Position numbers and translations under genes: made by a program. DNA of 64,000 nucleotides from Corallococcus caeni (GTDB taxonomy: Bacteria > Myxococcota > Myxococcia > Myxococcales > Myxococcaceae). The notes under the pieces were generated by a model. That model had not been told where the DNA came from. It saw only the letters and a program-made list of their open reading frames with translations, and made no database searches. Shown piece by piece: positions 34,797 through 44,322 of the stretch. How positions within the stretch are numbered: the first letter of the stretch is position 1; the number at the start of each line of letters is the position of its first letter. The stretch is taken from contig NZ_BTTW01000002.1 of assembly GCF_036245865.1 (NCBI RefSeq), positions 62,001 through 126,000 on the forward strand, in the 5' to 3' direction.

Positions 34797-36449
34797 TCAC
34801 TCGCCCTGCATCAGGCCTGTGATGCGGCCGTCGGGGTGGACGGTGACGCGGCGGGCGGCGGGTTCGCGCGGGAGGCCCGGCATGGTGAGCAGTTCTCCGG
34901 TGAGCGCCACCAGGAAGCCCGCTCCCGCGGACAGGCGCACCTCGCGCACCGTCAGCGTGAAGCCCCGGGGCCGGCCCGTCTTGGTCGGGTCGTCCGACAA
35001 GGACAGGTGCGTCTTCGCCATGCACACCGGCAGCCCCGCGCCTCCCAGCGCCCGCGCCGTCTCCAGGTCCTTGCGCGCCCCCGCCGTGAAGGCCACGTCG
35101 TCCGCGCCGTACACCGTGCGCGCGATGGCGCGGATCTTCTCCTCCGGCGTCTGCTCCAACGCGTAGAGGAAGCGCGGCTTCGGCGGCGCCGCGTCCGTCG
35201 CGTCCAGCATCGCCAGCACCGTGTCCGCCAGCTCCAGTGAACCCTCGCCGCCCTTGCCGAACCCGTCGCATACGGCGATGCCCACGTTCCGCGCCTTCGC
35301 GAACGCGCGCAGTTCGTCCAGCTCGCTCTCCGTGTCCTGCGGGAAGCGGTTCACGCATAGCACCGCCGGCAGGCCGAACGCCGCCACCGACTCCAGGTGC
35401 TTCTCCAGGTGGCCGAAGCCCTTGAGCAGCGCCTCGCGGTCCGGCTCCGCCACCTTGTCCGCCGCCGCGCCGCCGTGGTGCTTGAGCGCCCGCAGTGTCA
35501 CCACCAGCATCACGCCCCGGGGCCACACGCCCGCGCTCCGGCACTTGATGTCCAGGAACTTCTCCGCGCCCAGGTCGAAGCCGAAGCCGGCCTCCGTCAC
35601 CACCTCGTCCGCGTACGCGAGCGCCAGCCGCGTGCCCACCACCGACGAACACCCGTGCGCGATGTTGCCGAACGGCCCCGCGTGCACGATGGCCGGCCCG
35701 CCCTCGCGCGTCTGCGCCAGGTTCGGCATCAGCGCGTCCTTGAGCAGCGCCACCATGGACGCCGCCGCGTTCACGTCGTTCGCGCGCACCGGCGAGCCGT
35801 CCGGCGCCTGCCCCACCACGATGCGCCCCAGCCGCGCCTCCAGGTCCTTCAGGTTCTCCGCCAGCGCGAGGATGGCCATGACCTCGCTGGCTGCGGTGAT
35901 GTCGAAGGACGTCTCGCGCGGCACGCCGTGCGCCTTGCCGCCCAGTCCCACGATGACGTTGCGCAGGAACCGGTCGTTCATGTCCATCGCGCGCCGCCAG
36001 CGCACCCGCGTGCCCTCCAGCGCCACCGGGTGGCCGTAGTACACGGCGTTGTCCACCAGCGCGGACAGCAGGTTGTGCGCGCTGGTGATGGCGTGCAGGT
36101 CGCCGGTGAAGTGCAGGTTGATGTCCGCCGCCGGCTCCAGGCTCGCCTGCCCGCCGCCGGTGCCGCCGCCCTTCACGCCGAAGACGGGCCCCAGGGACGG
36201 CTCGCGCAGCGCAGCCACGGCCTTGCGGCCCCGCTTGCGCAGGCCCATGGCCAGCGCCACGGACATGGTCGTCTTGCCCTCGCCCGGGGGCGTGGGGTTG
36301 ATGGCCGACACCAGGACCATGCGGCCCTGGCGCGAGCTGCGCCCCAGGGCGTCCAGGGACACCTTGGCGCGGTCGCGGCCCCAGGGGAGGACGTCTTCCG
36401 GCGCGAGACCCAGCTCGGCGCCGACTTCAGCGATGGGACGGAGCGTCAT
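34797..36449 (-). CDS. fhs: formate-tetrahydrofolate ligase
   Basis: A 550-residue enzyme (formyl-THF synthetase) that makes 10-formyl-THF from formate, THF and ATP in the one-carbon cycle. Typical segments: INPTPPGEGKTTMSVALAMG (ATP site), GVKGGGTGGGQASLEPAADINLHFTGD, AITSAHNLL, VCVNRFPQDTESE and a C-terminal GAGFLVALTGELLTMPGLP. Length matches the family. It starts with ATG at 36449 and is divergent from the Spy-like protein gene. Confidence 0.96.
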   Translation of the reverse strand: MTLRPIAEVGAELGLAPEDVLPWGRDRAKVSLDALGRSSRQGRMVLVSAINPTPPGEGKTTMSVALAMGLRKRGRKAVAALREPSLGPVFGVKGGGTGGGQASLEPAADINLHFTGDLHAITSAHNLLSALVDNAVYYGHPVALEGTRVRWRRAMDMNDRFLRNVIVGLGGKAHGVPRETSFDITAASEVMAILALAENLKDLEARLGRIVVGQAPDGSPVRANDVNAAASMVALLKDALMPNLAQTREGGPAIVHAGPFGNIAHGCSSVVGTRLALAYADEVVTEAGFGFDLGAEKFLDIKCRSAGVWPRGVMLVVTLRALKHHGGAAADKVAEPDREALLKGFGHLEKHLESVAAFGLPAVLCVNRFPQDTESELDELRAFAKARNVGIAVCDGFGKGGEGSLELADTVLAMLDATDAAPPKPRFLYALEQTPEEKIRAIARTVYGADDVAFTAGARKDLETARALGGAGLPVCMAKTHLSLSDDPTKTGRPRGFTLTVREVRLSAGAGFLVALTGELLTMPGLPREPAARRVTVHPDGRITGLMQGE

Positions 36450-36627
36450 GGCGGGGGACTCTCCGCGCCCGGCTGGACGAGGTCAACGCTCGCGACACGG
36501 GGGGCAGGCAGGCGCGCGTCGACGGTTGGTTCCCTGGGAGGAGGGCGGGTGGGAGGATGCAGGCGCAGGGCGGAGCTCCGGGCGCGGGATGGAATAGGCG
36601 GCCGGGAGTTCCGTCAGGGAGAGCATC

Positions 36628-37410
36628 ATGAACCGCATTCTCGGCATCGCATCGGTGGGGTTGGCTTCGCTGGCGCTCGGAGTGGCCCTGTGGGGGCCTG
36701 GGAAGTCGGAGGCCCCTGTCACCCAGGATGCGCCCCGCGTGCAGGACTCGACGGCGGAGGTCCGGGCGCTCCAGACGCGCGTGAAGGCGCTGGAGGAGAC
36801 AGTGCAGCTGCTGTCCCGGCGGATGATGGCCTTCGAGCAGGGCGGCGGCACGGTCTCCGCGGGCACGGGCGGTCCTCCGCCCGCGGGCCTGGAGGCGGAG
36901 GTCGCGAAGCTGCGCGAGGAGCTGCGCGGCGTGATGGTGGGCGAGGCGATGACCACCGACAGCGGGCGCCAGACGCTGAAGGAGCTGATGCGCACGGTGC
37001 AGGACGAGCAGCGCACCGAGCAGCGCCAGCAGTGGCAGCAGCAGGTGGACCAGATGCGGACCCAGGCGGAGGCGGAGCGCTCCGAGCGCCTCAAGGCCTT
37101 CGTCACCAACGCGCGGCTCAACTACAGCCAGGAGCAGGCGCTGACGAAGGCGATGCAGGCGGAGGACGCGAAGCGCCAGGAGCTGACGGCGTCGATGGCG
37201 GGAGGCCGGCCGGGGCGTGACATGCGTCAGCAGATGCGCGACCTGCGCACGCAGACGGACGCGGAGATGCAGAAGGTGCTCAGCGCGGAGCAGCTGACGC
37301 AGTACCAGGAGATGCGCCGCGAGGACATGGGCGGGCGCGGTGGCGGTCCCCGAGGCGGCCCGATGGGTACCGGGGCCGGCTGGGAAGCGCGCGGCACCCC
37401 CGGGCAGTAG
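36628..37410 (+). CDS. exported coiled-coil protein, Spy/CpxP-like
   Basis: A 260-residue protein with an N-terminal hydrophobic helix (ILGIASVGLASLALGVALW) that is a signal anchor or signal peptide. Coiled coil occupies residues about 45-70 and 90-150 (VRALQTRVKALEETVQLLSRR; QRQQWQQQVDQMRTQAEAERSE). Spy/CpxP-like features follow: LNYSQEQALTKAMQAEDAKR and MQKVLSAEQLTQYQEMRRED (an LTxxQ-type motif). The end is Gly/Arg rich. Such proteins act as periplasmic chaperones or envelope-stress sensors; the match is moderate. Confidence 0.75.
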   Translation: MNRILGIASVGLASLALGVALWGPGKSEAPVTQDAPRVQDSTAEVRALQTRVKALEETVQLLSRRMMAFEQGGGTVSAGTGGPPPAGLEAEVAKLREELRGVMVGEAMTTDSGRQTLKELMRTVQDEQRTEQRQQWQQQVDQMRTQAEAERSERLKAFVTNARLNYSQEQALTKAMQAEDAKRQELTASMAGGRPGRDMRQQMRDLRTQTDAEMQKVLSAEQLTQYQEMRREDMGGRGGGPRGGPMGTGAGWEARGTPGQ

Positions 37411-37415
37411 CGCCT

Positions 37416-37607
37416 TCAGCCCAGGCGCAGGACGTCTTCGACATCGAAGGCGTCCGCCAGCGCCACCAACGGAGTGCAAAGCAGCACGGGGACCCGAGAG
37501 GACGCCGCGCGAGCGGCTTGGACCCGGTCCCAGACGGCACTCGCGGACTGGACGCGGAAGCCGCGCAGGAACGCGTTCATCGTCCGTACGCCAGTGCGCC
37601 GATACAC
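37416..37607 (-). CDS. small ORF or gene remnant, unknown
   Basis: A possible 63-residue product (GTG start; ATG 37580 also possible) whose second half looks protein-like (SASAVWDRVQAARAASSRV, then ALADAFDVEDVLRLG). An in-frame stop lies just upstream, while another frame upstream reads like protein (SITRAAELLRELRGVRV). This suggests a decayed, frameshifted gene rather than an intact one. No family recognised. Confidence 0.25.
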   Translation of the reverse strand: MYRRTGVRTMNAFLRGFRVQSASAVWDRVQAARAASSRVPVLLCTPLVALADAFDVEDVLRLG

Positions 37608-37670
37608 GAACGCCGCGAAGCTCCCTCAAGAGCTCCGCGGCGCGCGTGATGCTCACGGCCCGTCCGGCGG

Positions 37671-40361
37671 TTACTTCCCGCCGAAGATGCCTTTGAGCCG
37701 CTTCTTCGCCTCTTCCTCGGCGCGCTTCTTCGCCTTCTCCTGCTCGGCGCGGGCCTGGTCCTCCAGCTTCTTCCTCTCCTCGGCGGCGCGCGCCTCTGCT
37801 TCGGCCTTGGCCTTGTCCTGGCCGCCCGTGATGATGTCCTGCACGGCCTTGCCCTTCTCACCCAGCAGGTTGCCCGCCACGGACGCCCCCGCCAGCTTCA
37901 GGATGGTCGTCGCCGCGGGCTTCACGTCCACGCCCGTCACGTCCGGGCTCCACGCCTTGCCTCCCAGCTTCACTCCCACCGGGATGGCCTCCGTCGGCGT
38001 CACCTTGCCCACCGTCAGCGTCTTGATGGTCGCGGGCGTCAGCGACACTCCGCCCGTCAGGTTCAGCGTGCCGTCCAGCCCGATGCCGCCGTCGAAGCTC
38101 ATCGCCGCCTCCGGCCGCGTCCAGGTGATGGGCTTGCTCAGCTGCGCCACGCCGTTCTTGATGGTCACGCTGAAGGGCAGGTCCCCACCCAGCGACGTCA
38201 CGTCACCGCTCTTGAGCGCCTTCGCGAAGGGCAGCGCCTTGGCCAGCGGCCCCGTCACGGACGACACCAGGTCCTTGCCCAGGAACGTGCCCTCCAGCAG
38301 GTTGCCGTTGATGCCGCCCAGCAGCGTCTGCTGCAGCTTCTCCGGCGTGTAGCCCACGCCCTGCACGTCCACGTTGCCGTTGAACTTGCCCGTCAGCACC
38401 TGCTTCGGCGTGCGCGCCGCCAGCGCCTGCGCCACCTCCAGGCCCTGCACCTGCACCTTCGCCGTGAAGGGCCGGGCCTCCGGCGCGGGCCCCAGGCGGA
38501 TGGTCGTCCCGTCCGCCACCACCTTGCCGCCGTAGATGCCCGTCGAGAACTTCTCCACCGTGATGAGGTCGTCCACCATCTTCACGACGCCCGTCACGTT
38601 GCTCAGGTCCATCGCCGTGTAGCGCAGCGACGCGATGGCGAACTGGATGTCACCCCGGTAGCCGTTGAAGCGATTGGCCTCCACCGGCGGCTCCGGCGGC
38701 GGCTTTCCGCCCGTGCGCGCCAGCACCTCCTGCTCGCTCATCAACAACTTCTCCGCATCCAGCCGGGCGGCCTTCACGTTCGCCTTGAACGTCGTCGTGG
38801 CCTTCTTGCCCGTGCCCGCGAGCGCCACCGTGGCGTTGCCCGTCACCGTGTCGTCCAGCGCGCCCAGGCTCATGCTGGTGACGTTCACCGTCATCCCGTT
38901 GCCCGTCTTCGCCGGCGCGTACGTGCCCGCCGCCGCGACCTCCAGCCGCTGCCCCGGCGCCTTGTTCACCAGCAGGCCCGGCCGCAGGTCCACGCCGTTC
39001 ATGTCCGCCTTCGCGTCGAAGTGGAGCGCGCCGCCGCTGGCCGCCGCGCCCGTCACCTTCGCGTTCAGCTTCATCGCGCCGCCGGCTTCCTTCGTCAGCT
39101 GATCCGGCACGCGCAGCCGCACCGGCGTCAGGTCCACCGCGATGTTGAGGGCCTGCGCGTCCTGCGTGCCGCTGCCGCGCACGTCCAGGCCGATGGGGCC
39201 GGCGATCATCCCTTTGAGCTGCTTGCGCAGGGGCGGGTAGTACTCGGCGAGCACGGCCGGATCCAGGTTGCGCCCCACCAACTCGAAGCCCTCCACCGCG
39301 GGCTTGTCCGTGAGCAGCCCCTTCACCTTGCCCTTGCCCGTGATGGCCGCGGGGCCCAGGTCCAGCTTCAGCTTGTCCAGCGCCAGGTCACCCGTGGTCA
39401 TGTCGCCCGTCACGTCCGTGTCGAGCACCACGTCCAGCGCCTTGCCGCCCTCCGAGCCCGCGAACTTCATCCCCAGGGCCTTGATGACGCCCACGAGCTT
39501 CGTGGGCCCCTTGCCGCCGGGCACCGCGCCGCCCAGGTCCGCCTTCCAGTCCGCGTCCAGCGTGCCCGCCTGAAGCCCCACGTCCGGGGGCAGGAACGGC
39601 CCCAGCGGCGACAGGTCGATGTGCTCCGCCTTCAGCGTCACCTGCTCCGGCGTGGGGATGAGCGTCGCCGGCAGCGGCGCTGCCGCGAGCGTCATCTTGA
39701 GGTTCTGCTTCTCCGCGAGCACCGCGGCCGCCAGGTCCACCTTCAGGGGCTGGCCCACGCGCAGGTCCTTCACCTCGATGTCCAGGTCCTTCACCGCCAG
39801 CTCGCGCGCCTGCGCGCCCGCCGCGCGGTCCACGAAGCGGATGGTGCCGTCGGTGAGCGCCGCGCGCTCCACGTGCACGCCCGACAGGTCCGTGGGCTGC
39901 GACTCCTCCTCCGGCGGCTGCTCCTTGGGCTGCTGCTCGGCCAGCTTCTCCTGGAGCCGCTGCACGTTGGTGGTGCCGTCCGCCAGGCGGATGACGTTCA
40001 CGGTGAGCCCGGACGCCTCCGCGTCCCGCACGCGGATGTCCTTGCCCTTGGAGGTGAGCAGCGGCATCGCCGCCACGCTCACCGTCACGTCCTTCACCTC
40101 CGCGAGCGGCAGCTCCTCGCCCTCGGCGGGGCCCACGGTGACGTTCTGGATGCGAGCGCCCACGTAGGGAAAGAGCTTCGTGGAGACGTCGCCAATCTCG
40201 ATGGGGCGCCCCAGCTTCTGCGAGTACGTCGCCGCCTGGTCGCGCGCCGTCTTCAGCAGGATGGCGTCCAGACGCCACAGCACCACCGCCACGATGGCGA
40301 TCAGGAGGACGAGGATGCCTCCCAGCACATACGGCCAACGCTTCTTCTTCACAGCCGCCAC
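37671..40361 (-). CDS. AsmA-family protein
   Basis: An 896-residue protein with one N-terminal membrane helix (VLGGILVLLIAIVAVVLWRL) and a long periplasmic AsmA-type region. Repeated beta segments include PIEIGDVSTKLFPYVGARIQN near the N-terminus and LTGKFNGNVDVQGVGYTPEK and GINGNLLEGTFLGKDL in the C-terminal AsmA block. It ends in a Lys/Glu/Ala coiled coil (about the last 45 residues). AsmA-type proteins span or line the envelope and affect outer-membrane assembly or lipid transport. It has no close partner gene here. Confidence 0.9.
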   Translation of the reverse strand: MAAVKKKRWPYVLGGILVLLIAIVAVVLWRLDAILLKTARDQAATYSQKLGRPIEIGDVSTKLFPYVGARIQNVTVGPAEGEELPLAEVKDVTVSVAAMPLLTSKGKDIRVRDAEASGLTVNVIRLADGTTNVQRLQEKLAEQQPKEQPPEEESQPTDLSGVHVERAALTDGTIRFVDRAAGAQARELAVKDLDIEVKDLRVGQPLKVDLAAAVLAEKQNLKMTLAAAPLPATLIPTPEQVTLKAEHIDLSPLGPFLPPDVGLQAGTLDADWKADLGGAVPGGKGPTKLVGVIKALGMKFAGSEGGKALDVVLDTDVTGDMTTGDLALDKLKLDLGPAAITGKGKVKGLLTDKPAVEGFELVGRNLDPAVLAEYYPPLRKQLKGMIAGPIGLDVRGSGTQDAQALNIAVDLTPVRLRVPDQLTKEAGGAMKLNAKVTGAAASGGALHFDAKADMNGVDLRPGLLVNKAPGQRLEVAAAGTYAPAKTGNGMTVNVTSMSLGALDDTVTGNATVALAGTGKKATTTFKANVKAARLDAEKLLMSEQEVLARTGGKPPPEPPVEANRFNGYRGDIQFAIASLRYTAMDLSNVTGVVKMVDDLITVEKFSTGIYGGKVVADGTTIRLGPAPEARPFTAKVQVQGLEVAQALAARTPKQVLTGKFNGNVDVQGVGYTPEKLQQTLLGGINGNLLEGTFLGKDLVSSVTGPLAKALPFAKALKSGDVTSLGGDLPFSVTIKNGVAQLSKPITWTRPEAAMSFDGGIGLDGTLNLTGGVSLTPATIKTLTVGKVTPTEAIPVGVKLGGKAWSPDVTGVDVKPAATTILKLAGASVAGNLLGEKGKAVQDIITGGQDKAKAEAEARAAEERKKLEDQARAEQEKAKKRAEEEAKKRLKGIFGGK

Positions 40362-40596
40362 GGTTCCTCCTCCGTCGGGAGAGCGGTCGAACGCTTAGCG
40401 CAGCGCCAAGGGGGCCGCACCTCCCATGCACAGAGGGAGGTTGTAAGCGTGACGGTCAACAGCCGGGGGAAAGTCATACTCCCGTCGACCCTTGCATCTA
40501 GGCACGAACGACCCACCCAGGAAGGGGTGGCCGCGTGCTTTGGGGACGCAGGAGTCCGGGAGCTTTCAAGGAATCATGGGATTGATGCGCGGGGCC

Positions 40597-41058
40597 TCAG
40601 AGGTCGATGACCTCCGGCTCCGTGCCGGGCACGGGCGGTGAGTCCCCCTGGCCCTCCAGCGAGAAGCCCCAGGGCGCGTACACGTTGCCGCCCGTGAAGG
40701 CGTCCACGTAGAGCACCACGGGCGTGTCCAGCCCGTCGTACGTCACCTCGAAGATGGACAGCTTCCCCTGGCCCTGGCCCTGGCCATCCACCTGGGTGAA
40801 CTCGCAGCAGTCCCCCATGCGGCGCCACGCCACCGGCTGACCCTGCGGGCCGCGCAGCAGCTTGAAGTACGCCATCACGCCCTTGTCGCCCCAGCCCACC
40901 CGCACCGGGTTCTCCGGCCGGGTGCCGTAGGTCAGCGGATCCGGCCGCTTCGGCATCAGGGGCTCGGTGCGGCGCATCACCTCCTGCATGGACGTGCCCG
41001 GGGAAGCGCACGCCGTCAGGAGCAGCACCGCGGCGGGGATGAAACGGAACAGGGACAT
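40597..41058 (-). CDS. predicted lipoprotein, unknown function
   Basis: A 153-residue protein with a lipoprotein signal (MSLFRFIPAAVLLLTAC, Cys17). The mature part contains VRVGWGDKGVMAYFKLLRG, GDCCEFTQVDGQGQGQGKLSIFEVTYDG and ends with VIDL. The frame is open to 41184, but ATG 41058 has a GGAGG site and begins the signal. No family recognised. Confidence 0.75.
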   Translation of the reverse strand: MSLFRFIPAAVLLLTACASPGTSMQEVMRRTEPLMPKRPDPLTYGTRPENPVRVGWGDKGVMAYFKLLRGPQGQPVAWRRMGDCCEFTQVDGQGQGQGKLSIFEVTYDGLDTPVVLYVDAFTGGNVYAPWGFSLEGQGDSPPVPGTEPEVIDL

Positions 41059-41218
41059 CGGGACCTCCAGCTCGGCCTTGGGAACCGCCCCAAGCTGGCG
41101 TCCGCTCCGGCTGCCGCGCATCCCCTCCTCCCGGACGGACCGTCCTTCGGGAAACGCACCCCCCAGGCCAGCGCACACGCGCAAGGTCCCGGGGGGAAGG
41201 ACGGCCAGGCTCCGGCTC

Positions 41219-42136
41219 TCAGCTGAGCGACTTCAGGTCCAGGCCCAGCTCGTGGCGGTAGCGCTCGAAGCACCGCGCGCCCGCGGTCAGCCGCAGCAGC
41301 GCCCCTTCCGCCAGGGGTCGCGCGCACGCGGGGTTCGCCGCCACCAATGGCCGCAGCACTTCCTTGTTCCACGTCTCCGAGTGCTTCACGTCCAGCGTGG
41401 AGTGCAGCGCGTAATAGCGCCGCACGCGCATGTCGAAGCCCAGACGCTTCAGGCCCTCGTTGACGCACGCGGTGCGGCCCGGCGCCGTCTCCTCCACGAT
41501 GCCCAGCGCGCCCACCGCGTGGAACGTGTAGCGGCGGTTGAACGCGAACGCGCAGAGCAGGTTCGCCAGCGCGTGCGCTTCCCACACGGTGTCCTCGTCG
41601 GTGGGCCGCAACCCCAGCTTCGCCGCCATCTCCGCGAGCATCGGCCCGTGCATCGCGTCCTCGCGCCCGCGGCCCATCTCGTCCCAGTAATTGCGCGCCA
41701 GCTCCAGCTTCGCCTGCGTGGGCAGCTGCAGCTGCGTCAGCGCCACCAGGTCGTCGAAGCCCGCTTCGCCCGCGACCTCCTGCGTGAGGAACCAGTTCAT
41801 CTGCTCACGCGTGGCCTGCGTGGCCAGCCACGGGAACAGCGGATCATGCTGTCCGGGACCGGACTCCTTCAGGTCCTCGAACCACGCGATGAACCCGTCC
41901 GCGTCCTCCGGTGCCTCGGCGGCCCACGCCGCCACGCGCTGTCGCTCGGCCTCCACGTACTCGCCTTCAAGTAACCGCAACTGCGTCTCTTCCTGCACGG
42001 CTGCTCGCCAGCCCTCGGTGGGAAACCCCGGCGCCAGTCGTGCGCGGTTGAAACGCAAGAGGGTCCGGTGAAGCCGTTCAGACAGGCGTGCGTCCTCCGT
42101 CCCCGCTTCCCCAGCCACCTCGCCAAGCCCGCTCAT
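41219..42136 (-). CDS. iron-containing redox enzyme family protein (heme-oxygenase-like diiron fold)
   Basis: A 305-residue all-alpha protein of the heme-oxygenase-like diiron oxidase (HDO) type. Candidate metal-ligand segments are the Glu/His-rich helices: WFLTQEVAGEAGFDDLVAL and NYWDEMGRGREDAMHGPML, the latter with the E-x6-D-x3-H arrangement of this group, plus a later HSTLDVKHSETWN. Members perform unusual oxidations in natural-product or amino-acid metabolism. The gene is divergent from, and 55 bases away from, an amidinohydrolase-family gene. The substrate is unknown. Confidence 0.75.
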   Translation of the reverse strand: MSGLGEVAGEAGTEDARLSERLHRTLLRFNRARLAPGFPTEGWRAAVQEETQLRLLEGEYVEAERQRVAAWAAEAPEDADGFIAWFEDLKESGPGQHDPLFPWLATQATREQMNWFLTQEVAGEAGFDDLVALTQLQLPTQAKLELARNYWDEMGRGREDAMHGPMLAEMAAKLGLRPTDEDTVWEAHALANLLCAFAFNRRYTFHAVGALGIVEETAPGRTACVNEGLKRLGFDMRVRRYYALHSTLDVKHSETWNKEVLRPLVAANPACARPLAEGALLRLTAGARCFERYRHELGLDLKSLS

Positions 42137-42191
42137 GGTGCGCACCCTCTCTACACATCCCGGAAGGCGGGAGTGCCTTCCGGCCACATGT

Positions 42192-43136
42192 ATGGGGATG
42201 ACCTTGCACACCGGCCACATCGCTCCCGCCACCTTCGCTGTCAGTCAGGTGCGCTGTGAGAAGGACCACGTCCGCTCCCGCGACTGCGCGTATCAGGTCG
42301 CCTGGAACATCAACCCGCATATGAAGCCCGGCGCCGTCGCGTGGCGCCGCGCCTGCACCCAGCACCGCGAGTTCCTGCGCACCCTGCGCAAGGCGGGCGG
42401 GACCTTCTTCGAGCTGCCCTTCGTCCACGGCGCGTTCGACTCCGTATTCGCCAAGGACAACGCGGTGCTCGTCTCCCAGGAGGGCGAGCTGCGCGCGCTG
42501 CTCGCCACCATGCGCCATGGCCAGCGCCGCAACGAGCAGCTCGCCAGGGCCCGGTGGCTCTCCGCGCGCGGCTTCGACGTCATCGAGCCTCCGCGCGTGC
42601 ACATCGAAGGGGGCGACGTGGCCATGCTGCCCGCGGGCCGGGGCGCCCTCTTGGGCTGGGGCATGCGGTCCACGCAGCGCGCCGCGGGCGTGCTGGAGGC
42701 CTTCCTCTCCGCGCCCGTGACGCCGCTGGAGCTGTGCGACCCGTACCTCTACCACCTGGACACCGCGCTCACCGTGCTGTCCGACGGCACCGCGCTGGTG
42801 TGCCCGGAGGCCTTCACGCCGGAGTCCCTGCGGATGCTGGCGCGCACGGAGGGCATCCAGCAGGTGGTTCCCATCGCGCGCGAGGACGCGCTCGCGTTCG
42901 GGCTCAACCTGGTGGAGGTGGGCAACACCGTCATCATCGGCGCGCGCGTGCCTCGCGTGGAGGCGGTGCTGCGCGGCCTGGGGCGCAGGCCCGTCAGCGT
43001 GCGGTTGGATCAGTTCCACCTGGCCGGGGGCAGCGCGGCGTGCCTGGTGGCGCGGGTGCACACGCTGCCGCCCATGAACGCCCAGCGCTTTCGCGAGGAG
43101 CAGCAGCAGGACGAGGCCCAGCAGCTCTCCGCGTGA
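42192..43136 (+). CDS. arginine deiminase/dimethylargininase-family amidinohydrolase
   Basis: A 314-residue guanidine-modifying enzyme of the beta/alpha-propeller amidinotransferase fold. Catalytic signatures: substrate-binding EGGDVAML (Glu and Asp), the catalytic His in PYLYHLDTALTVL, and the nucleophile Cys in LAGGSAACLVAR. FAKDNAVLV near the N-terminus is also typical. It could act on arginine, methylarginine or an arginine-derived metabolite. Two in-frame ATGs (42192, 42198) are near the start and neither has a perfect site. It ends before a strong terminator hairpin. Confidence 0.82.
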   Translation: MGMTLHTGHIAPATFAVSQVRCEKDHVRSRDCAYQVAWNINPHMKPGAVAWRRACTQHREFLRTLRKAGGTFFELPFVHGAFDSVFAKDNAVLVSQEGELRALLATMRHGQRRNEQLARARWLSARGFDVIEPPRVHIEGGDVAMLPAGRGALLGWGMRSTQRAAGVLEAFLSAPVTPLELCDPYLYHLDTALTVLSDGTALVCPEAFTPESLRMLARTEGIQQVVPIAREDALAFGLNLVEVGNTVIIGARVPRVEAVLRGLGRRPVSVRLDQFHLAGGSAACLVARVHTLPPMNAQRFREEQQQDEAQQLSA

Positions 43137-43154
43137 CAGGCATTGAAAGACGAA

Positions 43155-43189
43155 GACCTCCCCGGGCGACTGGAGCGCGCGGGGAGGTC
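43155..43189. terminator. hairpin terminator between convergent genes
   Basis: GACCTCCCCG and CGGGGAGGTC form a perfect 10-bp stem with a 15-base loop, between the amidinohydrolase gene and the convergent desaturase-family gene. It can end both transcripts. Confidence 0.75.
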
Positions 43190-43214
43190 CGGGGTGAAGC
43201 GGGGGGAAGGACTG

Positions 43215-44009
43215 TCAGGACTGCTGTTCGCTGGAGGCTTCCGGCGCGCTCAGCCCTTCGGCGCTCCAGAAGCGGCGCGGGTGGCCGTCGCCACGGGTGC
43301 CGCCGGAGAGCTTGTCCACCCAGGGGTACTTCACCGCCTCTTCCGCCGTGTAGCCCAGGTTGAAGACGGTGGGGCTCTTGGGCTTGTCGGACGCCTTCTC
43401 GTACAGCGTGCCGAACAGGCGGTCCCAGAAGTAGTTCGTGATGCCGTAGTTGCCCTGCTCGTTGTGGAAGTGGTGGGACATGTGCAGCCGCTTGATGTCC
43501 TTCAGCCACTTCTGCTGCGGGGCGTAGTTGAGGTGCTGGATGCAGTGGCAGAACTCGTAGAAGCACGTGGTCACCATGCCCCAGCCCAGCGCCGCCGCCG
43601 CGCCGGACCGGCCGCCGATGAGGTAGCCGATGGGCGTGAGCACCAGCGCGATGGTGGGCAGCGTGGTGTGCAGCGCGCCGAAGAGCACGCGCAGGTCGTG
43701 CGGGTCCTGGTGGTGGTCGAAGTGGATGCGCTTCCACGTCACCGCCGTCGCCGCGGACTTGTAGAGGAAGCGACCGTGCAGGATGTACCGGTGGATGAGG
43801 TACCAGCCGAACGGGTACGCCACCGTGGCCACCAGCACCGCCGCGGCCATGCGCGCCGGGGCCTCGAACCACTTCACCGACAGCACGATGCAGGTGATGC
43901 CGATGAGGATGTAGGCGACGACGGCGTAGTAGGTGAAGAACGAATAGACCAGGTCGCGCAACGACATCCGGTCCAGGTTGTGTTTCCGGTTCAGGAAAGA
44001 GACCGCCAC
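43215..44009 (-). CDS. sterol desaturase/fatty acid hydroxylase family membrane protein
   Basis: A 264-residue membrane enzyme with four to five hydrophobic segments and the eight-His diiron pattern: HRYILHGRFLY, HFDHHQDPHD, HCIQHLNY, and HMSHHFHNEQGNYG. This family introduces hydroxyl groups or double bonds in lipids using O2; myxobacteria make unusual fatty acids, carotenoids and sterols. It starts at a GTG. Chain or sterol specificity cannot be read from the sequence. Confidence 0.88.
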   Translation of the reverse strand: MAVSFLNRKHNLDRMSLRDLVYSFFTYYAVVAYILIGITCIVLSVKWFEAPARMAAAVLVATVAYPFGWYLIHRYILHGRFLYKSAATAVTWKRIHFDHHQDPHDLRVLFGALHTTLPTIALVLTPIGYLIGGRSGAAAALGWGMVTTCFYEFCHCIQHLNYAPQQKWLKDIKRLHMSHHFHNEQGNYGITNYFWDRLFGTLYEKASDKPKSPTVFNLGYTAEEAVKYPWVDKLSGGTRGDGHPRRFWSAEGLSAPEASSEQQS

Positions 44010-44322
44010 GGGGATTCCCTCACTGTTCGCTCCAGCGCGGGTCCCGGTCAGCCGGGGTGCGCGGGGCTCGAAGGCTTGCTCGCATCCCGGCCCTTGGGGT
44101 GATGCGGGGGTTCCTGAGCTATCAGTCCAGCTGCCCTTTGGCCCAGGAACGGTGGGGTCCTCTTAGCGCCTTCCTGGAGGCGTTGAGAAGCTCCACTGTT
44201 GCCGCGCACCTACATTGTCCGGCTGCCTGGCCTCCATCCGACCCGGGGCCAGACTTCCGTGCCGGGGGCACAAACCCCACCTTTCCGCCCACACGCGAGC
44301 GATCGCACGAGGGGGCAGACAG
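44010..44322. other. 313-base divergent intergenic region
   Basis: No gene seen. It must carry the promoters of the leftward desaturase-family gene and the rightward basic-protein gene. A small CGCCT/AGGCG dyad at 44167-44182 is the only structure noted. Confidence 0.35.
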
